Assembly (NCBI GenBank): GCA_016946835.1
Contig: JACVTC010000013.1
Location: 1,440,001-1,504,000 of the forward strand
Direction of reading: 5' to 3'
Source: Neocallimastix lanati (nom. inval.)
Lineage: Eukaryota > Neocallimastigomycota > Neocallimastigomycetes > Neocallimastigales > Neocallimastigaceae
DNA length: 64,000 bases
Numbering within the stretch: the stretch's first letter is position 1; every line of letters begins with the position of its first letter. The notes below the pieces were generated by a model. The model made no database searches. It worked only from the letters and a program-made list of their open reading frames with translations, and had not been told where the DNA came from. The translations under genes were made by a program, and so were the position numbers. Positions 24,151 through 33,745 of this stretch are shown piece by piece.

Positions 24151-24316
24151 TTTTAAAAAAAAATAAAAAATAAAAAATATATATATATATAATATTAATA
24201 ATAAATTATTAATATTATTTTAAAATAAAAAAAATTTTTTTTATACATATCACTAATCATTAAAAAAGAAAAAAAAATAAAATAAAATAATATAATATTT
24301 AACGTTGAACAATACT

Positions 24317-24363
<47 letters not shown>

Positions 24364-24889
24364 TATTTTAAATAGAGTCAAATTAAAAATTAAAATTATT
24401 TGAAATAAATGAATGATTTTATTCTAATGTTTTATTGTATTTTGAAAAAAAAAAAAAAAAAAAATTTTTTTTTTTGAATATTTTATTTTTATTATATCCA
24501 TTTAGTGTAACCTTTTTAATTTTAGAAGTTTATTAAATAAAAAAAAACATTAATTAAAATTGTAATATATTAAAATCTAGATTAATATAAATTAATAATT
24601 AAAGAATGATTAAGAAATTGTACTAGGTTACACTAATAAACAATGATAATTTTTGAAAATTTTAATTATTAATAAAATATTAAATATTACACTTTATTTT
24701 TTAAATTTTTTTTAATTTAATTTTTTTTAATTTAATTTAATTTAATTTAATTAATTTAATTTTTTTTTTTTTAATTTAATCCTTTATAATATGACACGTT
24801 TGAACAATATTCCTTATAATCCTAATCAAAATTGAAAAGCCTGAAAAAAATTTTTATAAAAAGACCTTCATCATATATTCTATGCTCTT
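24151..24889. other. spacer between gene 5 and the next relic
   Basis: A poly-A tract at about 24,320-24,361, then sequence homologous to 20,320-20,780 (TTAGTGTAACCTTTTTAATT, TGTACTAGGTTACAC). No gene. Confidence 0.5.
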
Positions 24890-25354
24890 GTGCTGTATTA
24901 CAGAATTCTCAACTTTATTATATGTTTTTTTTTTTTGTGGATACTTGACTTTCTCATAAAGATAATAAAGATAATAATAACAAAGTGACCTTTGAGGGAT
25001 TATATATAAGAAAAAAAAGGTTAATCCTTCTAAACTTATAAACTTAAGAGTCTTTAGTTATCAAGCCTTTTTATTTTATTACTTTATTCCTAAACAATTA
25101 AGAGATAAGTTTGTTAGCTATACCCCTTCAGGAATTTTTTTTTTTAGAATACAATAAAAACCCATCGGTATATGATAATTTTGATCCAAATAAAAATAAA
25201 AATTATACTATTAAAGGCCATTTGTAATTTCTTCAAAGATGATTCCAGCTAATATATTTGTTCCTTCATCTCTTCTCAATATTTAAAAATTTTTACCTAT
25301 AATGAAATCGGGGAAGGGAAGTATAGATAATGAAAATCTTTCCAAGGATTTTAA

Positions 25355-25396
<42 letters not shown>

Positions 25397-25440
25397 AATA
25401 TCAATAATGTTATTAAATAATTAAAAGATTATTTAAAAGA
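24890..25440 (+). pseudogene. transposon-type ORF relic, unit beta
   Basis: Diverged copy of the relic at 20,785-21,330. It lacks the segment coding ADTAKLIFITEF and carries an expanded (AAT)n/(ATT)n stretch near 25,350-25,400. The pieces FIPKQLRDKFV and IPANIFVPSSLLNI remain legible. Confidence 0.4.
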
Positions 25441-26099
25441 GTATTGATAGTAAAAATCGGAATATTAATATTAATGATAGTGAAAATAATAATAGTATCG
25501 TTACTAAGGATGTAGTGAATAGATCAATTAATGATCATCGTATTAATTAAAGTAATTTTTCTTAATATATATTTGACGTGGCACCAATGGAAAAGATGCC
25601 CCCCTAAATCAACTTTATTTTTGAATAATTACTTTTTATTATTATTTCACATCACTATTTAAAAAATATTATTATAATCTAATTAGACAAATAATGATTT
25701 TTTTTATTATTATTATTAATTGAGCGTTTTTTTTTTATATAAAAAAAAAAATAATAATAAAAAAAAATAAAATTATTTATGTAATTTATAAATGAATAAA
25801 TAAATAAAGTTTAAAGTTTGCAATAATTGTGGCTCCAAAAAAAATTATTTTTAATTATTTTTTAAAAGTAAAAAAAAATAAAAAATAAAAAATAAAAAAT
25901 AAAATTTAAGTGGATATTTAAAATTATACTAATTTGTGACAATTAAAAAAAAATTTTTTTAATTATTAGAAATTATATTAAATTTTGGTGAATTTTTATT
26001 GGTTTTAAAAATTAAAAAGAAATATGGAATAAAGTTTTCTAATAAGTTAAGTAACACTTTATAAAAGAAATGATTGGTATATAAAAAAAAAATATAAAG
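25441..26099. other. distal upstream region of gene 6
   Basis: Repeats the GACGTGGCACCAATGGAAAA block (about 25,574), and AATTAGACAAATAATGATTT near 25,681, a dispersed word also found near 21,611 and, in variant form, in the foldback at 55.1 kb. Confidence 0.5.
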
Positions 26100-26122
26100 T
26101 ATAAAAGGAATTGAAAAATCCC
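26100..26122 (+). promoter_or_regulatory. core promoter of four-TM gene 6
   Basis: TATAAAAGGAATTGAAAAAT followed by CCC, 324 bp before the ATG. Between it and the ATG, the leader can form a hairpin (AATCTTTTT at 26,329 with AAAAAAGATT at 26,348), also present in genes 2, 5, 5' and 6'. Confidence 0.6.
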
Positions 26123-26423
26123 TAATTTTAACTTTTTCTTGAAAATAAAATAAAGTAAAAAATAAAAAATAAAAAATAAAAAATAAAAAATAAAAAATAA
26201 AAAATAAAAAATAAAAAATAAAAAATAAAAAATAAAATAAAATTAAATAAAATAATAATAAATTAAAAATATAAAAATTATTATATATTTTTAAGTTAAA
26301 GTAACTATATAAAATAAATAAAACAAACAATCTTTTTATTTATTTTTAAAAAAGATTATTTTCTACCTATATATATATTTTTTCTTTTTGAATAAACATA
26401 AAACAAAGAAAAAAAAATTAAAA

Positions 26424-26562
26424 ATGGCTAATACTAAAAGTGATTTCAAGAGACGTTTCCCAAAAGTTGGTAAATGTTGTTGTTGTTGTGAACCTAAAGT
26501 TTCAGTTATCGTTTGCACTATCATATTTATCGTAAGTATTGATAATAAAAATAAGAAATAAA

Positions 26563-26602
<40 letters not shown>

Positions 26603-27690
26603 AATAAATTAAAAAGATAATTGGGATGATAATTATAAATATATTTTAAAAATATAAGAAATATTTTATTTTATTTTATTTTATTATTTATTTTTTTTAA
26701 AAAAAAAAATAAAATAAAACTAAAATAAAATAAAACTAAATTAAAATAAAATAAAATTAAAATAAAATAAAACTAATATAAAATATAAAATAATAAATGA
26801 TAAATAGATTTGGTTAGGACTTGGAGCATTTTATGCAGGAATTTCATTTAATATTGTAGATAAGTATAACACTTCTACAACTAGTATTATTTCAAAAGTT
26901 TTAATTGTAATTAATATATGTGTCCTTATATCACTTATTTTATTACTTGTTGGTATTATAAAGGTAAATAAATTTAATACACAATTAAAAATAAATATAT
27001 ATATCTTTATATCATTTTAAATCTAATATTAATGTATTAATATAAATTAATATAAATATATTTATATATTTATATATATTTTAATATATATAAAAATATA
27101 AAGCGTAATATAACATTTATGAACCAATTTAAATTTGTTTTCATTATATTTATAATAAGTCAATTATTCAATTATGCCTATAGCATTTATTTATTTAATG
27201 ATGATGAGTATATTGGAAATGCAATTAAAACTCTGAAAAAAACTTATAAACAAAATAATTTACAAGGGTTTTATGAAATACCTGATGAAATATATAGACG
27301 TTCTTTAAAAAGTTCAATGTATTATTATATAGTAGAATATTTAATTATATTGGCTCTCATTGTAAATATATAAAAAAATATATATATATATATATATATT
27401 TATTGATATAAAATAATTAAATAATAATGTATATTTATCAATAGTGTGAAAGTTGTATATACTAACTTTTTATTATTATTATTATTTTTATTGCTTATTA
27501 AAACAATAAAATAAAAATAAAATAATAATAATAATAATAATAATTATAAAAACATTTTTTCAAATGATAATAATAATAAAAAAAAAAATAGGTATATTAC
27601 TATTTATCCACCTGTAGTTATATTGAAGATGTTGAAGAAATTGCAAATGAAGAAAATGATACCAGAAAATTAGAAAATAATGAATATTAG
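26424..27690 (+). CDS. four-transmembrane protein, family copy 6 (spliced, 206 aa)
   Basis: Exons 26424-26531, 26808-26963, 27104-27361 and 27592-27690, phase 0. The N-terminus is MANTKSDFKRRFPKVGK with five Cys. TM1 ends WLGLGAFYAGISF, the first loop is DKYNTSTTSI, and TM2 ends LILLLVGIIK. The second loop includes GFYEIPDEIYRRSLKSSMYY, the family motif. The tail is EDVEEIANEENDTRKLENN then EY. TACTAAC lies at 27460-27466, about 125 nt before the acceptor. It represents the family well, with no visible lesions. Confidence 0.87.
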
Positions 27691-27750
27691 TTTTAAAAAT
27701 TTTTTTTGAGAAAGTTTAAAAAAAATAAAATAAAATAAAATAAAAATAAA

Positions 27751-27782
<32 letters not shown>

Positions 27783-28154
27783 TAATAAATTATTAATATT
27801 ATTATTTTTTTTTTTTTAATAAGAAAAAAAAAAAATTATACATTTATTAAATTTTAAATAAAAAAAAATATATATATATTTTTTTTTATAAATATCATTA
27901 ATATTTAAAAAAAAAATAAATAAAATAAAATAAATATTTATCGTTGAACAATATTTATGTAAAAAAAAAAAAAAAAAAAAAAAAAGATATTAATTAACGT
28001 ATTGATACATCAATAAATAGAGTCAAATTAAAATTAAAATTATTTGAAATAAATGGATGATATATTCTAATGTTTTATTGTATTTTAAAAAAAAAAAATT
28101 ATTATTATTATTTTTTTTAATGAATTCTTTATTTTTATTTTATTTTTTCTTTTT

Positions 28155-28470
28155 ATATTTAAAGTGAACAAACACTTAAACAGTTCAAAAGGGTCTTATG
28201 ATTCCATCTGTTGTGGAGAGGACTACTTCTCAATTCTTCTTAATGAATTTAATGATAATGAAGAATTAAGTTCTAATGAAATGGTCAATAAATTTATAGA
28301 AACAGCTAAAAAAGTTGATGATAAAGTTCATGCTAGAGTTCCTTTTGAATCTTAAAGGCTAAGTTTTTCCACAATCAATTATTTCAAAGATTGTTACTAA
28401 TAGAATTGCTAAATATGCCTTTGAACATAAATTTGTTAGACCTGACCAATTTGTTATTTATTAAAATAAT
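28155..28470 (+). pseudogene. fragment of a second LINE lineage
   Basis: One frame reads YFSILLNEFNDNEELSSNEM and then VNKFIETAKK before stopping at 28,355. It aligns with YFSILANDLDS...TADEMVEKFINTA of the 34-kb LINE. Directly after it, another frame gives IISKIVTNRIAKYAFEHKF and VRPDQF, matching the reverse-transcriptase segment IISKIVTDRISSYALSHNF. The roughly 270 codons between are deleted. Residue identity to the 34-kb LINE is moderate, so this is a different, older lineage. Confidence 0.7.
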
Positions 28471-30003
28471 AAATTGATTTGCACTAAAATGAAAAATTTT
28501 TCTTTTGTTTACTTTTTTTTTTATTTAAAACACCTTTTGTAAATATAACTTTTTCTCGTTATATTTTAAAAATAAAATTCCTTTAAAAATTCCTAAAAAA
28601 AACTATCTCAAATAAAAATACTAATTTTATCGTATTTATATAATTTTTTTTTTTTTCTTTTATTAATATTAAAGTTTAAAGAAAAAAAGAATTTTTTTTT
28701 TTTTAAAATGATAGTTAAAAATTTATAGATATATTAAAAATAAAGATCCCCAATGATGGAACCGAAGCTGTATGGTTTCTGAGGGGGTTCAGCAATTAGT
28801 ATTATAATAAATTTTAATTTACTTTTCAATTTTTAATGCAATCTTTATTTTTTTATATAAATCATAACTGTATTTTTAAATCAATTTTTCAACCAAAAGA
28901 AATTTTTACACTATACTACTAACAATATTGTTTTTATATATATATATATTTTTTTTTTTTTTTCTCCTATATTTCCAAAGTTTTTATATTCTATATATTT
29001 ATATATATTATATATATATATATATTTTTTTTCTATCTTTATATATTTTATTTTATATTTTTATATAAATTTTTACTTTAGGTTTTTAATTTTCATATCC
29101 TTTTAAAATATTTTTTATTTTTTACTTTAAATAAATATATTATTTTACATTATATTTTATTGAATAAATAATTTTTCCACTAACTATTGTTTTTTAATAT
29201 ATCTTAGGAAATTCAATTCATGTGAAACAATTAACTTTTATATTCAGTAAATTTAAATGTTAATATTTTATATATAATTCTTTGGTATTCAATCCTTATA
29301 ATAAATTCACAATAAATAGAAATTAAGTCAGTTCTGTTATCATCAAACTCTAAACATGGATGCTTCTAGCTCAGTTAATAATACTCCCTTCCATCGTGGT
29401 TTCTACTGCTTCGGTAATCATATGAACAATTATAGCCTTATCTTTATCCATGACCTTAATTCTTGGTCCCCTAGCAATCTAATGGCTCAAGTTATTTGTA
29501 AGATCCCTAACTACAATGAAATTATTCCATATGTTAAGAAACTTTTTTCTCCAAGGTACGGCTCATACTTCATTATTAGGGTTAATAAACACAAAAATGA
29601 TATCAAATTTTTCGATGTTTTAGATTTCTTAAGAGATAAAATTCCTGAAACAGCTAAAATTACCTGGACCTTGTGTAATAAATTTAAACAAATGAACAAG
29701 TCAAGAAAATCTAATAATATTGATGTTGAACTTAATCCTATGACGAAAGATTTTTTCTCTAGCCATCTAAATTCAAATTCTTCTTTCTTTAATCTCTGTG
29801 TTAGTTGGAATATTAACGGTTGGAATACTGAAAAACGTGATAGTATTTTATATCTCAACTCTATTTTCAAACCTATATGTATCTGTTTACAAGAAACTGG
29901 AAAAAGTAAATATCTTCCAAAAGATGTTTCATCACCATTAATTCCATATTACAACTCAGTTTTCCTTAGAGCTAATCCTAAAATCCCTGGTGTAACGAAA
30001 CTC

Positions 30004-30477
30004 TGTAAGAAATTACTTATAAAATTAATTATAAATAATTTCTTAACTACAAATTAACATTAATTATTACTAATTAACATTAATTTGAGAAAATAAAATT
30101 AAATATAATTAAATAAATATAAAATAATATAAATTAATAATTATACTTAACTTAAATATAAGATAGAGTTTATTATAGAAAGTTTATAATAAACAATAAC
30201 ACAAAAGGGATAAAAGACACAAATATTTATAAAATATGTTTTATTAAAAGGGTTTTGTTTTATTAATTAATTATTTTATTTGAATTATTATTTATTATAA
30301 AAATTCTAAAATAATAACTCTTGATTTCTCGAAGAGAACTCAAGAGAATCAAATATATATAAATTAATAATTAAATATTATTGGTTAAAATAAATACAAT
30401 AATTTAATGTATTAAATTAATGTATTAAATAAGAAAGATAGATAAATTTTATAATAAATTTATCTAAGTTTCTTACA
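30004..30477. repeat. left LTR of the inner element
   Basis: Starts TGTAAGAAATTAC and ends GTTTCTTACA. The termini form an inverted repeat (TGTAAGAAA / TTTCTTACA). The interior begins TTGCTCCCTTTAC, which is not the common TGG start of a tRNA primer-binding site. A similar LTR-end plus TTGCTCC junction recurs at about 30,865-30,900. Confidence 0.88.
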
Positions 30478-31807
30478 TTGCTCCCTTTACTTAATGAATT
30501 TGTATAAATTCATTATCATAAAAGAAGTAGTAAGTTTAAAATAAAAATTATAATTAACCAAAAAAAAATATAAAATTATATAATTTATTGAAGGTTTTGC
30601 TAACCTTAACTTTTTTACATCTAGAGAAAAGATTAGCGGAAAAACTCTAGATGAATCAATATTAAGTAAAACCAATTAACTTGGGAAAACCTTAATATTG
30701 TTTTCTAACTAATATAAGTGAATAAATAATTATAAATTAAATAAAATAAATATAATTACTAAGTGTATAAATAAGTATAAAGTTAAATAAAATGACTATA
30801 CTATTAAATGAATAAATAAATATTAAATTAAATAAATTATAATAAGAAATGTAAATGAATTATTAATAAATTTATTTGTATTTCTTACATTGCTCCTTTT
30901 CATTTTGAATTGTTCAATGAAAGAAGAACAATTTAAGAAATAATAAATTAAGAAATATTAAAAAGAAATAAAATTTAAATAAAATTAAAATAAATATTTA
31001 ATTGCAATTTCAATTTAAAAAATTGAAATTTAAATTTTGAATGAACAATAATTTATAAATTTATATTATATATTATATATATTTTGTATTAATAAATAAA
31101 TAAATAATAATAATTAATTTTACAATATATATATATATTGTATATTATTCATTAATTGAATAAAAATAATAATAATAATTTGAATTTTAAATTATATAAA
31201 TATGATATATAATTTTTCATATATATTAAATAAATAAATAATAATAATAATTTATAATTTTATATTATATTTATCTTTATATTATTTATTAGATGAATAA
31301 GTAAGTAATAATTTAAATTATACATATGTATTATTTATTAAATAAATAAATAATAATATTTTATAATTTTTTTTTTTTTTATATTATATTTTATATGTAT
31401 AATTATACAACAAATAAATAAATATAATTTATAATTTAATTATTACACAGTAAATAAATAAAAGTTCATATTTTTAGTTTATTTACTTTATATAATATTT
31501 ATTTTTATTATTCAATAAACAAATGAATAATATTAATTTATAATTTTATATTATAAATATTATGTATATCTACTTAAATAAATAAATAATAATTATTTTA
31601 TAATTTTTATATTATATTTTATTTATAATTTTTTTTAGTGTATAAGTTTATACACAAATATGAGAATTACTCTCATAATATTACATGTAGAAATTAAATA
31701 TATAATTATTAATAAATTATTTTATTATTTTATAATTATATATTAATAAATAAATTAAATAATTAAATTTTATAAAAATATTTTTGTCAACAAATAAACC
31801 ATAATAA

Positions 31808-31900
31808 ATGGTTCAACAGAAAGCATTATCATTCAATCTAAATTGAACGGCTTCTGCTACTGGTGTTAGTGTTACACCTGTTGACTATTCTACATGTTAA
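31808..31900 (+). pseudogene. only coding-like stretch inside the inner LTR element
   Basis: From ATG 31,808 the frame reads MVQQKALSFNLN, then TGA at 31,844, then TASATGVSVTPVDYSTC and TAA. Composition is unlike the surrounding A/T repeats. It may be a Gag remnant. The internal TGA makes a product unlikely. Confidence 0.3.
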
Positions 31901-32129
31901 ATTATTATTTATTTATAATTATTTTATTTATTTATTTATTTATTACTTACTATTTGTTATTTATTTATTTATTTATTTATTATTTATTTATATTATCATT
32001 ATTATAATTATTATTATTATATTATTATTATTATTAAAATTATTTATTATTTGAAATTATTTAATTATTAAAAATAAAAATTTCAAATACTTATCTTTTT
32101 TAAATTATTTATTTATTTATTTAATTTAT

Positions 32130-32287
32130 TTTGTTTATTTTTGTTTTCTTGTTTTTTATTTTTGTTTTGTTTTTGTTTTTGTTTTTGTTTTTGTTTTTGT
32201 TTTTTGTTTTTGTTTTTGTTTTTGTTTTTGTTTTGTTTTGTTTGTTTGTTTGTTGCTTATTTTATTTCATTTTATTTTATTTTATTT

Positions 32288-32345
<58 letters not shown>
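32130..32345. repeat. (TTTTTG)n, (TTTTA)n and poly-T tract
   Basis: Pyrimidine-rich microsatellite series inside the inner LTR element, ending in a T run of about 55 nt. Confidence 0.85.
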
Positions 32346-32348
<3 letters not shown>

Positions 32349-32363
32349 AGAAAATATATATAT

Positions 32364-32422
32364 ATAATGTATATAATGTATATAATGTATATAATGTATA
32401 TAATGTATATAATGTATATAAT
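32364..32422. repeat. (TATAATGTA)n minisatellite
   Basis: Six or seven copies of TATAATGTA inside the inner LTR element. Confidence 0.85.
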
Positions 32423-32914
32423 GTTATATATAAAAACAATTATATAATATTAAAATATAATATAAATATAATATTATAATAGATAAATATGTTATATAAA
32501 ATAAAATAAAGTAAAATAGTTAGTATTTAATATTGTTAATTTTTATGAAATTTATAAAGACTTATTTTTAAAAGTAAATAGGCAAAGTAAACAGAATAAG
32601 TGTTGTCATATTATTATAAAGTTATAATGTTTAATATATATAATAATAAAGAATTGTTAGTCAATGTAATAATAAATTAAACAAAATAAATAATATATAT
32701 ATGACATAAACAAACATAAACAATGAAAAGAAAAATAAAAAATAAACAAAAAAAATTTATAAATTTAAATTGAGAGAAAGAAAAAATTTCGTAAATAATA
32801 TAAAATGAATTTATTTAATTTAATTATTCCATTATAATTTTAATTATTATTTTTTGTTATATTCATATTAAATTATTTATAAAATATTTTCTTCCTAAAA
32901 AGAAGAGTTATTAT

Positions 32915-33388
32915 TGTAAGAAATTACTTATAAAATTAATTATAAATAATTTCTTAACTACAAATTAACATTAATTATTACTAATTAACATTAATTTGAG
33001 AAAATAAAATTAAATATAATTAAATAAATATAAAATAATATAAATTAATAATTATACTTAACTTAAATATAAGATAGAGTTTATTATAGAAAGTTTATAA
33101 TAAACAATAACACAAAAGGGATAAAAGACACAAATATTTATAAAATATGTTTTATTAAAAGGGTTTTGTTTTATTAATTAATTATTTTATTTGAATTATT
33201 ATTTATTATAAAAATTCTAAAATAATAACTCTTGATTTCTCGAAGAGAACTCAAGAGAATCAAATATATATAAATTAATAATTAAATATTATTGGTTAAA
33301 ATAAATACAATAATTTAATGTATTAAATTAATGTATTAAATAAGAAAGATAGATAAATTTTATAATAAATTTATCTAAGTTTCTTACA
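32915..33388. repeat. right LTR of the inner element
   Basis: Same length as the left LTR, and by reading I found no difference between them, which implies a very recent insertion. Confidence 0.88.
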
Positions 33389-33408
33389 AACTCATAACTA
33401 GTAAATTA

Positions 33409-33481
33409 GTAACTATGGTTCAATGGTAAGTTACCATAACCATCGGGCTGAACCCGTAGGGTTCGACACCCACTCTTTCCA
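33409..33481 (+). promoter_or_regulatory. tRNA-like segment with Pol III A and B boxes inside the solo LTR
   Basis: TGGTTCAATGG (33,416-33,426) fits the A-box consensus TRGYNNANNNG and GGTTCGACACC (33,460-33,470) fits the B box GGTTCGANNCC. The 44-nt spacing between their starts equals that in a tRNA gene. A CGGG-CTGAA-CCCG hairpin sits where the anticodon arm would be. The acceptor ends (GTAACTA and TCTTTCC) do not pair and the T-stem pairs in only three positions, so a functional tRNA is not supported. It is best read as a tRNA-derived internal promoter carried by the LTR. Confidence 0.6.
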
Positions 33482-33735
33482 AAATTTAATAACTTTTTAT
33501 TTATTATAACTAGAATATTAAAGAAATTACTAGTGTTTATCGGTTAAACAATTGAACCGATAAAACTAGAAAAATCTATTTTATTAATATTTTTTATCAT
33601 TTTTTATCTAAGATTCATTTTCTAGAAAGAAAACTTGTTTTCTTTAATTTTCTTTAATTTTCTTTAATTTTCTTTTATTTCTAATAATTACTAATAACAA
33701 CTGATAACTTAAAATAATTAATTTTCCTGAAAAAC

Positions 33736-33745
33736 TATAAATAGG
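33736..33745 (+). promoter_or_regulatory. TATA box of the solo LTR
   Basis: TATAAATAGG at about position 356 of the 583-bp LTR, followed by AATAAAATA-type poly-A signals. This matches the U3/R arrangement of a plus-oriented LTR. Confidence 0.45.

Larger units (their letters stand above)
18712..28745. repeat. 10-kb segmental duplication, copy A
   Basis: Matches 37,690-47,697 along its whole length, with the same genes, relics and spacers in the same order (offset about 18.9 kb). By eye, differences are mainly A/T-run lengths and rare substitutions. The left edge lies at a poly-A tract. The right edge is AATAAAGAT, after which copy A enters the LINE and copy B enters unique sequence. The block contains four-TM genes 5 and 6. 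Confidence 0.9.
30004..33388. mobile_element. non-autonomous LTR retrotransposon, 3,385 bp
   Basis: Two 474-bp direct repeats flank a 2,437-bp interior. The element is bordered by AACTC on both sides (29,999-30,003 and 33,389-33,393), a 5-bp target duplication. The interior has no protease, reverse transcriptase or integrase frame. It is almost entirely A/T-rich noncoding DNA with microsatellites. A purine-rich stretch (AAAAAGAAGAG, about 32,898) lies just before the right LTR. Mobilisation would need enzymes from a relative (LARD/TRIM-like; inference). Confidence 0.88.

Noticed and set aside
29511-29870. Minus-strand frame of 119 codons inside the LINE
   Set aside because: It lies entirely antisense to the LINE endonuclease frame, which has recognisable motifs.
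33409-33481. A complete functional tRNA gene
   Set aside because: A and B boxes are good, but the acceptor ends do not pair, the T-stem pairs in only three positions, and no anticodon arm of regular geometry forms.
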